Assembly (NCBI GenBank): GCA_017416155.1
Contig: JAFQDE010000013.1
Location: forward strand, 1 to 64,000
DNA: 64,000 nt
Direction: 5' to 3'
Source of the DNA: Tyzzerella sp.
Lineage (GTDB): Bacteria; Bacillota; Clostridia; Lachnospirales; Lachnospiraceae
Shown: positions 31,825 through 41,025 of the stretch, piece by piece
Layout: the number at the start of each line of letters is the position of its first letter
Numbering within the stretch: position 1 is the stretch's first letter
Program-made: the position numbers and the translations under genes
Notes under the pieces: generated by a model
What the model saw: the letters and a program-made list of their open reading frames with translations, nothing else
The model's database searches: none
Told to the model about the DNA's origin: nothing

Positions 31825-31845
31825 AACATCTCTTCCTTTCACTGC

Positions 31846-32532
31846 CTAGTCCAAATAAATCGGTGGTCTGTAATCTTTTCCAAGCAATTGTTTCTTTCTC
31901 TCCTGGTAACCGAGGAATGCCCACTCTGTCATATCCGTCCACTTGTGTTGTTCTCTATCGTATACCTGAACATAGCCAATTTTCTTCGGATGCATACGAA
32001 CACTGTTTGTCTCGTACTCTTTTCTTGTATATGGATTAATTTCACCGACTGTCTGCTCTTCTTTGATATTTGCAGATGCGCCTGTCTCCAGACTACCTTT
32101 TCTAAAATATCCTTTGATTCCCTGACGAAGAATATCTCTTTCTCTTGTGTCTTCTTGCGAAACAACAAGCTCTTCTTCCACCGGTTCCACAACATCTCCC
32201 TGCGTCGGTTCTGCAACTTCTTCTGTCATCGGCTCTTCAATCACAGACTCTACCAACTCTCCAATTGTGATGTCTCTCGTCTCATGATCCTCTGCTTCAG
32301 GCTTCACCACCTCTGGTCCCATGATGCTGAGTGTAAATGTGCACCCAAGAATATCTGCAATCATTCTCATATCCTGCTCCTGGAAATTGTCTCTTCCCAA
32401 TCGCTGTGTCATATTTTGGCGAGACATCGGTTTCCCCGTATACTTTTCCACTTCTTCTGCCAGCTGCTTAATAGTCATGCCTTTTCGACTTAAAATAATC
32501 TTTACCTGTTCTCCAAACGTCAAATTCATCAT
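31846..32532 (-). CDS. helix-turn-helix protein with acidic linker
   Basis: 228 residues. Residues 5-70 form a lambda-repressor-like HTH (FGEQVKIILSRKGMTIKQLAEEV; SRQNMTQRLGRDNF shown in part). Residues about 75-135 are Glu/Val-rich and probably disordered. The C-terminal 65 residues hold a conserved-looking motif MHPKKIGYVQVYDR followed by WAFLGYQERK. The ATG fits GGAGG located in the VanY stop region, three bases or less from the VanY stop. Target unknown. Confidence 0.75.
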   Translation of the reverse strand: MMNLTFGEQVKIILSRKGMTIKQLAEEVEKYTGKPMSRQNMTQRLGRDNFQEQDMRMIADILGCTFTLSIMGPEVVKPEAEDHETRDITIGELVESVIEEPMTEEVAEPTQGDVVEPVEEELVVSQEDTRERDILRQGIKGYFRKGSLETGASANIKEEQTVGEINPYTRKEYETNSVRMHPKKIGYVQVYDREQHKWTDMTEWAFLGYQERKKQLLGKDYRPPIYLD

Positions 32533-32533
32533 T

Positions 32534-33412
32534 CTATTGACCTCCTTCTTCCGCTTGATAGTGCTCTTGCAGATACTCTTCTAAAGTAACACCGAGTTGC
32601 TTAATCTTCGCCGCGTGTTCTTCTCCAACATAGCGGTAATGCCATGGCTCATAAATAATTCCTGTAATATTTGTCTTTTCCGGCGGATACCGCAAAATAA
32701 AGCCATATTTATAACAATTTTCAGCAAGCCACTGTGCTTCCTTTGTTTCTTCCTGTTTCTCATCTAATTCTGTATACTGGTTTGAGATTAAATCGAGTGC
32801 CAGCCCCAAAGCATGCTCACTTGTTCCCGGAATTGCTACATTCAAAGTCGTCTCCTCATAAGCCTTCCAGTAACTCATTCCACTCTTGACACGCTCTTTC
32901 ATGGAATCTCCAAACACCTGCTCTTGCCGCTCAACCGAACGGTAAGCTGAGCAAATCTCCACATGAAGTCCTTCCTTCTCCGCATCGGAAAGCATCTTTC
33001 GAGTTGCATTTGCGATTCTGGTATCCACACTATATCCCGGCTGAATCTCTGTCAATTCCGGAACATACCCCTCCTCCATCGGATGCAAACCATTGACAAG
33101 CACAAGGTTCCATGGAAGTTCTACCGAATGGTCGTGAAGCTGATCCTGTAAAGCATATAACTCCTTTTCCACAGAATCCAGTTTTTCTTCCGCCTTCTTC
33201 TGTACCTTTGCAACCGCCTCCTGCACTTTCTTTTCGGACCTTTTCTTTTCCGAAGCCTTTCCGATTCCGTTGCCCATAAAACATCCTGCCAGTAATGCTA
33301 TCATGGCAACTATCGCCAATTTCTTTTGGGTCGGTGACATGCGACGGATTTTCCGTCTGATTCCTTTGATGCACCAGCCAATATATTTCATAATCGTCAT
33401 TAAAACCTTCAT
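32534..33412 (-). CDS. VanY-type D-alanyl-D-alanine carboxypeptidase
   Basis: A membrane-anchored LAS-fold zinc peptidase that trims peptidoglycan stem peptides. It has 292 residues. A basic N-terminus and a hydrophobic segment (about 30-48) lead into a coiled region (55-90). The catalytic domain shows S-E-H200-ALGLALD207 (SxHxxGxAxD) and E255-PWH258 (zinc His and catalytic Glu). All four residues are intact. No vancomycin cluster lies nearby, so a housekeeping role is likely. GGGG lies upstream of the ATG. Confidence 0.9.
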   Translation of the reverse strand: MKVLMTIMKYIGWCIKGIRRKIRRMSPTQKKLAIVAMIALLAGCFMGNGIGKASEKKRSEKKVQEAVAKVQKKAEEKLDSVEKELYALQDQLHDHSVELPWNLVLVNGLHPMEEGYVPELTEIQPGYSVDTRIANATRKMLSDAEKEGLHVEICSAYRSVERQEQVFGDSMKERVKSGMSYWKAYEETTLNVAIPGTSEHALGLALDLISNQYTELDEKQEETKEAQWLAENCYKYGFILRYPPEKTNITGIIYEPWHYRYVGEEHAAKIKQLGVTLEEYLQEHYQAEEGGQ

Positions 33413-33489
33413 TTCTTATTTCCCCTTAAACAACCTACATCCATCATATCATAGAAACTTTTATATTTCTATGAAAATTTTTATAAATC

Positions 33490-34026
33490 TTACTTCCCCA
33501 ATATTTTCCCGCGAAATCTCCCCCATATCTGCGCTTGAAAATATCGATATGCCATGTCATAGATATAGAATACCGCTTGTCCCAAGAATAGGAGCAGCAT
33601 TGCGGACAATCCGTTTATTTTACCTGTAAACAGAATGCGTGGTGCCAAAAACAGTGTCGGCACATAGAGCAGATTAAATATAAAATACTTTCCAATCCAT
33701 AAAACGACCATTCTGTTTTTTACTTTTTCACTCCCGGCAAGCTGCTCCCACAGCCATTCGGCCAACCAAATATAAATACCCATTCCTGCAAGCGTGAAAC
33801 AATATAGTTTACTAGGCGCAACTAAAAAATTCAATCCTGTACTTGCAACCAAGAATGCGAATCCTAGTTTCAGGCCCCACTCGCGAACAGCAATTCCAAC
33901 ACAAAAAGACGCAGCTCCAATAAAAAACAAACTGCTTGTCTCAACTACCGAACTCAACAACATCATAATAACAGAAAAGGCCACCAGCAATCCCGCTGTG
34001 GCCATCTTTTTTGTTCCTACATACAT
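33490..34026 (-). CDS. integral membrane protein of the DnaJ/DUF5685 trio
   Basis: 178 residues starting at [17 protein letters not shown]; the ATG is nine bases after GGAGGAG inside the DnaJ gene and overlaps its stop by ten bases. About five membrane helices fill residues 8-160. The ending RFRGKILGK is basic and cytosolic. It resembles the S-component-like or MptD-like small membrane proteins of Firmicutes only in layout (M-A-x-x-G-L-L-V-A-F start). I do not assign a substrate. Overlap with the DnaJ-like gene suggests a joint function. Confidence 0.7.
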   Translation of the reverse strand: MYVGTKKMATAGLLVAFSVIMMLLSSVVETSSLFFIGAASFCVGIAVREWGLKLGFAFLVASTGLNFLVAPSKLYCFTLAGMGIYIWLAEWLWEQLAGSEKVKNRMVVLWIGKYFIFNLLYVPTLFLAPRILFTGKINGLSAMLLLFLGQAVFYIYDMAYRYFQAQIWGRFRGKILGK

Positions 34027-34625
34027 GCGCACAAATCTCCTCCCATACACTCACACATGGTGTCCAGACACCACAAATCACAACAAAGGTTACCGGTTCC
34101 ATATGTTTGACGTCCGTAGCCACCACCCATCGTCTGATAATGCTGTCCTCTAAACTGGAGTTGATTTGCGAAGTTCACATATTCCATGTTGTTTGGTTCC
34201 ATAGCTGCTGCCTGCTTTGCATGATCGACTGCCACAAGATTATTACCAATACCCATATTGGCAATTGCACTATAATAATACCACATTGCCGTACGGTTTC
34301 CGATATTTGAAAGAACATTCAATGCCTCATGAAACCTGCGATTATTGATAAAGTTTCGAGCGGCCTGCAACTCTGCCGTTTCCTGACTGCTGCTTTGAGT
34401 CTGTCCGCTTGAGGAATACGCATATCCGCCACCTTCCCGTTCCTTCATAATCTGTTCATAAGCCGCCTGCACTTCTTTGAATTTTTCTTCTGCCAAGTCA
34501 GCAAGCGGATTGTCCACATAGGAGTCCGGGTGATACTTCTTGCACAATTGCCTATATGCCTTTTTTATCTCATCATTACTTGCATTACGAGATACACCAA
34601 GTATCTCATAAGGATTATTCACCAT
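34017..34625 (-). CDS. DnaJ-domain protein with cysteine-rich C-terminus
   Basis: 202 residues from [15 protein letters not shown]. The J domain is at 3-70 with an intact HPD in KKYHPDSY, so it can stimulate a DnaK ATPase. A Ser/Gln linker is followed by a TPR-like helical region (about 85-155; [17 protein letters not shown]). The tail, after a Gly/Tyr stretch, packs eight Cys in the last 22 residues: [13 protein letters not shown] then GGDLCAC. This is unlike the zinc fingers of true DnaJ and has no normal CxxCxGxG repeats. It overlaps the DUF5685 gene upstream by 11 bases and the membrane gene downstream by 10. Confidence 0.85.
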   Translation of the reverse strand: MVNNPYEILGVSRNASNDEIKKAYRQLCKKYHPDSYVDNPLADLAEEKFKEVQAAYEQIMKEREGGGYAYSSSGQTQSSSQETAELQAARNFINNRRFHEALNVLSNIGNRTAMWYYYSAIANMGIGNNLVAVDHAKQAAAMEPNNMEYVNFANQLQFRGQHYQTMGGGYGRQTYGTGNLCCDLWCLDTMCECMGGDLCACM

Positions 34626-35442
34626 CTTTTTTCTTCCTCTTCTGATTAAATTTGTCCCAAACACCTGCATACAGAATGTTTCGGAGAATCTCTACATCCT
34701 CTACGCAAGGAAGTTTTTCAAATCGATGTGAACATTCTGCTAACACAAAATTTAACATCTCTTCACATTTCTCATCAAAATCTTCCCGCTTTGACAGGGA
34801 TATCAAAGCATTGTAATTATTTTTCTCAATATCCTTCTCAATATCATCGTACGCATCTAATAGATAAATGAACTTACCAAGATAGAATCCGAGCTCACGA
34901 AGTGTTTCTTCCCAGACGTCCTTTTTGAAAACAAAAAGTTCTCCCATCAGTTCTCCGAAGCAGCGCGACACTAGATCCACATTCTCTTCCTTACGAGCCT
35001 CACATTCATGTAATGCTTCAAGACTCTTTCGAATCACTTCGCATTTTTCCGGATATTGATTCTTTAATTCACGGAACGCCCTTCGATATGCCCGATGTCC
35101 CAAGTATCCAACCTTACTTTTCTCGTCTTCCCAGTCATCAAGCAGCTTGTAATACGTCAAAACTATATTCATATCTGCGGCATATTCTGTAATCTCATTG
35201 TACAGCATCTTTTGCTTCTTCGCAGGATGAACAATGCATCTATGTTCTTCCTGTTTTGTTTCACTCTCGTAGAGAGAGGTAAGCAAAATCACTAGAAATG
35301 TCATGTCATAGGTCAATGTCACCTGACCGAGAAATCCATATCTCTCCCGAAGCATCTTGCAAAGTCCACAGTAATATGCTTTATACTTATAGAATTCTCG
35401 CATTCGAAGCTCCGGCTTGTGTGCCGCCACATAACCAAACAT
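34615..35442 (-). CDS. DUF5685 family protein
   Basis: 275 residues, all helical. Cys pair YYCGLCKML (28-33) and a third Cys in [10 protein letters not shown] suggest a metal or redox site. Two acidic motifs, LLDDWEDEK (about 114-122) and [11 protein letters not shown] (about 197-207), recall the DDxxD motifs of all-alpha isoprenoid synthases. That link is my inference from motif spacing. It is first in a three-gene overlapping set with the DnaJ-like and membrane proteins. Function unknown. Confidence 0.78.
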   Translation of the reverse strand: MFGYVAAHKPELRMREFYKYKAYYCGLCKMLRERYGFLGQVTLTYDMTFLVILLTSLYESETKQEEHRCIVHPAKKQKMLYNEITEYAADMNIVLTYYKLLDDWEDEKSKVGYLGHRAYRRAFRELKNQYPEKCEVIRKSLEALHECEARKEENVDLVSRCFGELMGELFVFKKDVWEETLRELGFYLGKFIYLLDAYDDIEKDIEKNNYNALISLSKREDFDEKCEEMLNFVLAECSHRFEKLPCVEDVEILRNILYAGVWDKFNQKRKKKDGE

Positions 35443-35517
35443 GTTTCTATTCCTTTCCCGTGAATTTTTACTATTGTATCACACTAATCTATGTTTTTGT
35501 AAAAATACACAGAATTT

Positions 35518-36705
35518 TTATAATTTATCTAATAAAGAGGTTCCAATACATCCCTGTGGCATATCTAAATCAAAATTATCGGCAATCGTCGCACCAACCA
35601 CAGCAAACGTATCCTGCTCCTCCAGCGCACCGCCCTCTTTCATAGATGGTGACCATGCAAGAAATGGCACTTTTTCCCGCGTATGATCTGTTCCGGTATA
35701 TGTCGGATCATTTCCATGGTCTGCTGTCAGAATCAGCAAATCGTCTTCTCTTAACACTGAAAGAAGCTTCCCTAGTTTCTCATCAAATCTCTCGATCTCC
35801 TCCGCATATCCTTTTACATCCCTTCGATGTCCCCAAAGAGCATCAAAGTCAACTAAATTTGTAAAACATAAACCTGTAAAATCACGCTCAGCAATCTCTA
35901 TGGTCTGCTCCATGCCTTGTACAGAAGACTTGGACTTATTAGACTCTGTGACTCCTTCGCCCGCAAAGATATCAGATATCTTTCCAACCGAAATTACATC
36001 ATATCCCCGCTCCTTCAAAGCGTTCAGAACTGTCTTTCCACTTGGCTTTACAGCATAATCATGACGATTTGCCGTTCGATTAAACTCACCCTTTTTCATC
36101 CCTACGTATGGTCTTGCAATTACGCGCCCGACCTTCCACTCGTCCTTCATAGTCAGTTCCCGTGCAATCTCACAATAGTGATACAAGGTCTCAAGCCCCA
36201 TCGTCTCCTCATTCCCACATATCTGAAGCACAGAATCTGCGGATGTGTAGACAATCAAATGACCTTTGTGAATCTCTTCTTCTGCAAGTTCCTCCAGAAT
36301 CTCTGTTCCGCTCGCACTCTTATTTCCAATCACTTTGCGCCCGGTTCTTTTCTCTAATTCTTCAATCAATTCCTGCGGAAATCCTGTTTCGGTAAATGTC
36401 TGAAATGGTTTATCCGTATAGATTCCCATCATTTCCCAGTGTCCCGTCATCGTATCCTTCCCAAGACTTCTCTCGTTTAATTTCGTAAATTTTGCCATCG
36501 GTGCTTCCACCGGAGAAACATTCGGCAGTTCACATAGATTGGCAATACCAAGCTTCTGCAAGTTCGGAATATTGAAATCTGCCGTGCGTTCCGCAATATG
36601 TCTTAATGTATTTACACCTTCATCTCCATATTTCGGAGAATCCTTCATCTCACCGATTCCCAAAGAATCAAGTACAATTGTAAAAATTCGCTTATACTTT
36701 TGCAT
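35518..36705 (-). CDS. deoB: phosphopentomutase
   Basis: Interconverts ribose or deoxyribose 1- and 5-phosphates in nucleoside salvage. It has 395 residues from [20 protein letters not shown] (GGAG upstream), matching the family; a longer frame to 36774 runs into the tRNA promoter region and is rejected. Alkaline phosphatase-fold metal motifs: DSLG(I)[13 protein letters not shown] with the Thr to be phosphorylated, TADHGNDPT and TDHTREKVP. No other salvage gene is adjacent. Confidence 0.95.
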   Translation of the reverse strand: MQKYKRIFTIVLDSLGIGEMKDSPKYGDEGVNTLRHIAERTADFNIPNLQKLGIANLCELPNVSPVEAPMAKFTKLNERSLGKDTMTGHWEMMGIYTDKPFQTFTETGFPQELIEELEKRTGRKVIGNKSASGTEILEELAEEEIHKGHLIVYTSADSVLQICGNEETMGLETLYHYCEIARELTMKDEWKVGRVIARPYVGMKKGEFNRTANRHDYAVKPSGKTVLNALKERGYDVISVGKISDIFAGEGVTESNKSKSSVQGMEQTIEIAERDFTGLCFTNLVDFDALWGHRRDVKGYAEEIERFDEKLGKLLSVLREDDLLILTADHGNDPTYTGTDHTREKVPFLAWSPSMKEGGALEEQDTFAVVGATIADNFDLDMPQGCIGTSLLDKL

Positions 36706-36741
36706 ATATACTCCTTTCTTCAGAAAAAATTCAAAAAGTGC

Positions 36742-36770
36742 TTGCATTTCTCTACAAAGCGTTATATAAT
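36742..36770 (+). promoter_or_regulatory. promoter of tRNA-Lys
   Basis: -35 TTGCAT (36742-36747), 17-base spacer and -10 TATAAT (36765-36770), with a predicted start near 36777. It overlaps the untranslated region of the opposed deoB gene. Confidence 0.75.
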
Positions 36771-36794
36771 ACATCTTGCGTTATGAAATGCAAC

Positions 36795-36867
36795 GCGCGA
36801 TTAGCTCAGTTGGTAGAGCACCTGACTCTTAATCAGGGTGTCCAGGGTTCGAGCCCCTGATCGCGCA
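36795..36867 (+). tRNA. tRNA-Lys (anticodon CTT)
   Basis: A 73-base cloverleaf. The acceptor GCGCGAT pairs with ATCGCGC, discriminator A. The D arm is GCTC-AGTTGGTAGA-GAGC type, the anticodon loop CTCTTAA carries CTT, and the T arm contains GGTTCGA. CCA is not encoded. It is a plus-strand gene between minus-strand genes, with its own promoter and terminator. Confidence 0.96.
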
Positions 36868-36869
36868 TA

Positions 36870-36902
36870 AGCCTTGAAATCTAAGGATTTCGGGGCTTTT
36901 TT
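36870..36902. terminator. terminator of tRNA-Lys
   Basis: A 12-bp stem with two G-T wobbles (AGCCTTGAAATC 36870-36881 with GATTTCGGGGCT 36886-36897), loop TAAG and a six-T run 36897-36902. The opposed YitT stop codon lies at its end. Confidence 0.88.
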
Positions 36903-37782
36903 ATTTTACTTTTTTGTGAAGCGTGAATCCTCTTCCCATAACTTCCTTCGCTTCATTGATAATAATGAATGCCTTTGGGTCAATATCCAAAACAATCTGA
37001 TTCAGTCTGGCTATCTCGCGATTCGAAACAACTGTCATAATCGTCATAGAATCCTCTCTCAAATACCCCGACTCGCTCTTGAGAAAAGTTGTACCACGAT
37101 CCAGTCTCTGTTGAATCGCCGTGTTTATTTCCTCATAACATTTACTGATAATCTTAACTTCAATCTGACTCTTGCCACTTACCAATACCTTGTCCATCAC
37201 AAATGTATAGATAACCACCAGCAAGATTCCATACAATGTTTTCTCTCGGTCTCGAAATATCATCTGTCCAAGCAAAATTACAAAATCACATGCGTAAAGA
37301 CCGACTGATATCGGAACTCCCATTTTCCTATTCAAAACCAATGGTGGAATGTCCACACCGCCTGTAGAAGCGCCCGCGCGAATTACAACACCGATACCGA
37401 CACCGATGAGCAGACCTGCACAGATTGTCCCAAGCATAGGGTCTTCTGTAAGAGTCTGTAACACTTCAATTTTTTGAAAAGCCCCTAAAACGACCGGATA
37501 ATAGAAGGAGCTTACCATCGTTGTCATCGCAAAAGAAGCGCCCAGCACAAACCACGCTACCAAAAACATAAGAATATTAAATGCTGCTGCAAATACTTCC
37601 ACCGGAATGCTGAAATAATGTTCTGCAATAAGACCAAGTCCGGTGGTTCCTCCTGTGATTAATCCCATCGGAAGAATAAATCCCACAACTCCAATACAAT
37701 AAATGGTATTACCCAATATGACCCAAAATAATCTCTTGAAATTAAATATATATCCTAATTCCTTTTTGTAATCTATTTTCAT
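36901..37782 (-). CDS. YitT family membrane protein (DUF2179)
   Basis: 293 residues. About five or six membrane helices (18-200) form the YitT domain (GNTIYCIGVVGFILP; GGTTGLGL; GASTGGVDI). A C-terminal soluble DUF2179 domain follows (about 212-285; DRGTTFLKSESGY). Family members are common in Firmicutes in several copies; transport substrate unknown. Its stop sits at the end of the tRNA terminator. Confidence 0.88.
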   Translation of the reverse strand: MKIDYKKELGYIFNFKRLFWVILGNTIYCIGVVGFILPMGLITGGTTGLGLIAEHYFSIPVEVFAAAFNILMFLVAWFVLGASFAMTTMVSSFYYPVVLGAFQKIEVLQTLTEDPMLGTICAGLLIGVGIGVVIRAGASTGGVDIPPLVLNRKMGVPISVGLYACDFVILLGQMIFRDREKTLYGILLVVIYTFVMDKVLVSGKSQIEVKIISKCYEEINTAIQQRLDRGTTFLKSESGYLREDSMTIMTVVSNREIARLNQIVLDIDPKAFIIINEAKEVMGRGFTLHKKVK

Positions 37783-37812
37783 TTTGTACTTCTATCCTCT
37801 CTCATCAAGGCA

Positions 37813-37965
37813 TTAATTACAGTTCCCCTCTTTTTTATTGCGGGGACATGTAAGCTTGTATCCCGGATTCAACAACTTATATACTTCCCAAAACGAACTG
37901 CGACATTTACGTATTTTTCTGCGATATGATCTTCCACAGTAAAAAAGATGAGACCTATGCTTCAT
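37813..37965 (-). CDS. candidate 50-residue cysteine-containing protein
   Basis: A reading frame in the trmB-yitT gap from ATG (37963-37965) to TAA (37813-37815). The predicted protein is basic with four Cys and protein-like composition: HLFYCGRSYRRKIRKC, SSFWEVYKLLNPGYK, LTCPRN, and a final NC. The Cys/Trp/Pro-Gly pattern looks selected rather than random. The ribosome site is weak (GGTG nine bases upstream at best), so it may be decayed or not translated. Same strand as its neighbours. Confidence 0.4.
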   Translation of the reverse strand: MKHRSHLFYCGRSYRRKIRKCRSSFWEVYKLLNPGYKLTCPRNKKEGNCN

Positions 37966-38013
37966 GCTTAACACCAATTTCTTTTTACTATTAGAATATG
38001 CAGATTCGTAAAA

Positions 38014-38664
38014 CTATTTCCTGGTCGCAATTAATTTGTGAATTGGATTACCCATAGAAGAAAACTTCTCCTCATATTCCGTCATTACATTCCCTTCATT
38101 CATCTGCTCATCATGATGCAAATCAAATGTCTTTCCAAGCAATCTCCAACCTGCTTCTTCTACTTGCCCAAGCGAAAACTCAAAAAGCGGACGGTTATCT
38201 GTCTTAAATTCCACCACTCCCTCTTTTGTCAACACCTTGTCATACTGGGCAAAAAATTGTGTAGATGTCAATCTTCTTCTCGCATGTCGCTTCTTTGGCC
38301 ATGGGTCCGAAAAGTTCAAATAAATCTTTGCGACCTCCCCATGTTCAAACACCTCTGGAAGCTCCATTGCATCCATACAAATGAATCGAACATTTTTCAG
38401 CTCACAAAATTCTTCCGTATCATATTTTTCCAGAGCTCGGAGTAACACACTGGAATATCTCTCGATACCCACATAATTAACGTGCGGGTTTTGCTTCGCA
38501 AGATTTAAGATAAACTGCCCCTTTCCCATTCCGATTTCAATATGAATCGGATGCTCATTTTGGAAAATTGCATCCCATTTCCCTTTAAAATCTTTCACAT
38601 TCTTAATGGCAGTCGGATGATTCTTTATTACATCATCCGCCCCCGGTATATTTCTTAATCTCAT
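38014..38664 (-). CDS. trmB: tRNA (guanine-N7-)-methyltransferase
   Basis: Methylates G46 of tRNAs. It has 216 residues. The SAM motif IEIGMGKGQFI is at 42-52, and the family signature NFSDPWPKKRHARRRLT carries the catalytic Asp. The C-terminal motif EFKTDN is followed by a final T-x-YE (MTEYEEKF). Complete and normal. Confidence 0.95.
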   Translation of the reverse strand: MRLRNIPGADDVIKNHPTAIKNVKDFKGKWDAIFQNEHPIHIEIGMGKGQFILNLAKQNPHVNYVGIERYSSVLLRALEKYDTEEFCELKNVRFICMDAMELPEVFEHGEVAKIYLNFSDPWPKKRHARRRLTSTQFFAQYDKVLTKEGVVEFKTDNRPLFEFSLGQVEEAGWRLLGKTFDLHHDEQMNEGNVMTEYEEKFSSMGNPIHKLIATRK

Positions 38665-38723
38665 ATGTCTTCTGTCCCATTTCTTATATAATGAATTTAT
38701 TATACTTTACATCGACACAAAAA

Positions 38724-38758
38724 GAAAGAGTTTTGGGATTTTTCTTATCCCAAAACTC
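38724..38758 (-). terminator. terminator of the TPR/P-loop gene
   Basis: A perfect 12-bp stem (GAGTTTTGGGAT with ATCCCAAAACTC), 7-base loop and a U-rich tail in the minus-strand transcript. It lies six bases past the stop. Confidence 0.85.
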
Positions 38759-38764
38759 CTTGGC

Positions 38765-40882
38765 TTATCTAAAGTCTTCCTCTTTTAAAATAATTCTTCC
38801 GGCATCATCTTTGTTCTTACCTGTCATTTTATTTATGATGTTTTTCACGCTTGGCTTATTAGCATTATCAATTGCATCATCAATGATATTCTTGACATCC
38901 GTAACGGTTACAATCCTCTCGTCTCTCTGTAAAATGTCAATCTCGCTATAAAGTGCAAGAATTCCCATCTCATCGATCTTATAGCCATTTTCTTTTGCAT
39001 AAGTCTGTGCAAATGTTACAAGCTCATCGTTAATAAATACCGGCAATTCTATACGTGAAGTAAACTTCTTTTTAAAGTTCGGATATTCACTGAACAGCTT
39101 ATCAATCGGCTTTCTCTCATCCTCTAACACAACAAGAAGTTCTCCGGTCTGTCCTTCCATTATCTCACACAAATCTTCAATTGCTTTGCGTTTCAGTTTT
39201 GAAGCCTTCTCAATGACAAGTGCTCCGCCATGTAACTTTTCAACAATCTCCTTGACATCTTTCTTATTCAGAGATTCTGCCTTGACGATTGCCACCTTGC
39301 CTTGTTTCATCTTTCTTGACTTCTGAATTGCCTTTACAAGATCAACTGCAAGAACTGTTTTTCCGGAACCCTTACGTCCGACAACGATAATATTACCAAT
39401 TCTTGATGTACCATATCTGGAAGTACATGCTTTGTCGTCCTGCAAGACCTTTACAATCTGCTCACTCATGCCATGAACCGGAACAAAGTATGAGAATAAC
39501 TTCTTCTGTTCCTCTGTAAGCCCTGCTTTCAAACCAATCTCACTCTGCGCTTCCAAATCATATCTACCTTGAACTACGAAGCCCGTATCAAATGACGAAC
39601 CACCTGTAGCTACAGTATCCGGTGTTACCGGTGCCATCGGCATAACAGGTACTACTGGTTCTTCCGGAATATCAATCTGTGGAAGTTCTACTGTTGCGGC
39701 ATTTGCAAGCGCTTTTGCCACAAGTGCCATTGACTGTGTATCTCCTAATTTGATTCCATCATCTTCTTCTATCTCTTCAATTGGCTCTGATTCCTGCCCT
39801 TCTGTAAGAATCTGATCGCCCACCACTTCAACAGACTTCGCCGGCATCGGTATATTTACATCCAACGCAGCCAACTGTTCAACAACTTTCTGCAATAACG
39901 GTTTCGGTTCCTCTTCTTCCACGGTTTCTCCTGCAACGACTGTTTCGTCCGTTTCCGTATTTGTCTTCTGCGCTTCAATCTGTGCAGATTCCGCTTCTAA
40001 TTCCTCCATTAATCTTCTGACATCATCAGAAAGAATCTCTTCTTTTTCTTCTTGGACTTCTTCCGTCTCCGCCTCTTTCTGCGCTTTTTTCTGCTCTACT
40101 CTTTCGAGTTCTGCCTGAATCATCTGTGCGTTTTCTTTTTGTTCCTCTTGGAAATTCTGAAGAAGTTCTTCGATGCTGAGAGATGGCTTGTCCTCTGTAG
40201 GCTCCTGTGCCTCTTCTGTAACATCTGCTTCTTCCAAAGTTTCTTCTACAGCAGGCTCCACAACCTTCTCATCCAATCGATGCATATACTTCTCATGTTG
40301 CATAGGTGTCAAAGGCTTATACTGCATCTTCATTTCCATTGCTTTATAAATATATTTGCCTTCACTAAACCAAATAATCAGGTCGTCACACTCTTCCAGA
40401 CATTCTGTAATCATACCTGCTTCTCTATACAAAGTAGCAAGTTCAAATGCCCATTTTTCAACATATTCTACCTTTTTAAAGTCCTCCAAAACAGCGATTT
40501 GCTCTTCCAACGGAGCATTCTGTGCCTTTAAAAGCTTATATTTAAAGATAAAACCATTTGGATCCTTCGGCGCCATTGTCATGAATTCTTCATAGCAATC
40601 CATTGCTTCCTTAAACTCACCCATCTTAAGCGCAAGCGTTCCCAGACGATATATAACCTTTTTGCTCTCCGGTGCACGGTCGTATGCTAAGAAAAGAATA
40701 TCTCTACTCTTCTGAAATTCGCCATTTACTTCATAAACTTCACTCACGGCATTCAGAACAGATACATTCTTAACCTTCTTCCAATCCATGCTCTCTGCAA
40801 TGGCAAGGGCCTCCTTATAAGACTTTTTCTTCATATATTCAAACATTTGCTCTGTTTTTAAACGAAATTCTTGCTTGTCCAC
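38765..40882 (-). CDS. TPR-disordered-P-loop ATPase-like protein
   Basis: 705 residues with a GTG start at 40880-40882 (GAGGTG upstream), DKQEFRLKTEQMFEYM following. The longer frame to 40999 is excluded because the promoter start lies near 40910. Residues 1-200 form TPR-like helices (SRDILFLAYDRAP; YRLGTLALKMGEFKEA). Residues about 205-440 are very acidic, Glu/Pro-rich and likely disordered. A C-terminal AAA-type domain carries Walker A GRKGSGKT near residue 502 and a lid-like region (ILQRDERIVTVTDVK). It is a Lachnospiraceae-typical protein of unknown role; its coupling of tetratricopeptides with an ATPase suggests a scaffold or regulator. Confidence 0.8.
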   Translation of the reverse strand: MDKQEFRLKTEQMFEYMKKKSYKEALAIAESMDWKKVKNVSVLNAVSEVYEVNGEFQKSRDILFLAYDRAPESKKVIYRLGTLALKMGEFKEAMDCYEEFMTMAPKDPNGFIFKYKLLKAQNAPLEEQIAVLEDFKKVEYVEKWAFELATLYREAGMITECLEECDDLIIWFSEGKYIYKAMEMKMQYKPLTPMQHEKYMHRLDEKVVEPAVEETLEEADVTEEAQEPTEDKPSLSIEELLQNFQEEQKENAQMIQAELERVEQKKAQKEAETEEVQEEKEEILSDDVRRLMEELEAESAQIEAQKTNTETDETVVAGETVEEEEPKPLLQKVVEQLAALDVNIPMPAKSVEVVGDQILTEGQESEPIEEIEEDDGIKLGDTQSMALVAKALANAATVELPQIDIPEEPVVPVMPMAPVTPDTVATGGSSFDTGFVVQGRYDLEAQSEIGLKAGLTEEQKKLFSYFVPVHGMSEQIVKVLQDDKACTSRYGTSRIGNIIVVGRKGSGKTVLAVDLVKAIQKSRKMKQGKVAIVKAESLNKKDVKEIVEKLHGGALVIEKASKLKRKAIEDLCEIMEGQTGELLVVLEDERKPIDKLFSEYPNFKKKFTSRIELPVFINDELVTFAQTYAKENGYKIDEMGILALYSEIDILQRDERIVTVTDVKNIIDDAIDNANKPSVKNIINKMTGKNKDDAGRIILKEEDFR

Positions 40883-40916
40883 AACCTTCACCTCTAAAAG
40901 TAATATTACTTTCTTC

Positions 40917-40945
40917 ATTCTAACACACGTAAGAGGCAATGTCAA
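40917..40945 (-). promoter_or_regulatory. promoter of the TPR/P-loop gene
   Basis: Perfect -35 TTGACA (40940-40945), 17-base spacer and -10 TAGAAT (40917-40922). The predicted start near 40910 is 28 bases before the GTG codon and rules out upstream starts. Confidence 0.8.
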
Positions 40946-40980
40946 AATGCTTGTAACAAAAATGTAACATTTTTTGCACA

Positions 40981-41025
40981 TAAAAGAGGCAGCCATCATA
41001 ACTCAACTTAGAATGACTGCCTCTT
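40981..41025 (-). terminator. putative terminator downstream of the 41.0-41.6 kb stretch
   Basis: A 9-bp stem (AAGAGGCAG 40984-40992 with CTGCCTCTT 41017-41025) with a 24-base loop and a short U-run in the minus transcript. It would end readthrough from the C39-like gene or from the decayed region before it reaches the TPR/P-loop promoter. Confidence 0.5.

Noticed and set aside
32534-33412. vancomycin resistance cluster because of VanY and VanW genes
   Set aside because: No vanR/S, vanH/A/X neighbours; both families are common housekeeping wall proteins in Clostridia.
33455-33485. CATAGAAA / TTTCTATG inverted repeat downstream of the membrane protein
   Set aside because: It is an AT-rich stem; no U-run follows on the minus strand where termination would be needed.
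37820-37850. hairpin GTTCCCC / GGGGAC as a terminator
   Set aside because: The stem is imperfect, the T-run is in the loop rather than after the stem, and it lies within the candidate 50-residue frame.
40882-40999. upstream 39-residue extension of the TPR/P-loop protein
   Set aside because: A consensus promoter with its start near 40910 lies inside the extension, and GAGGTG precedes the GTG start.
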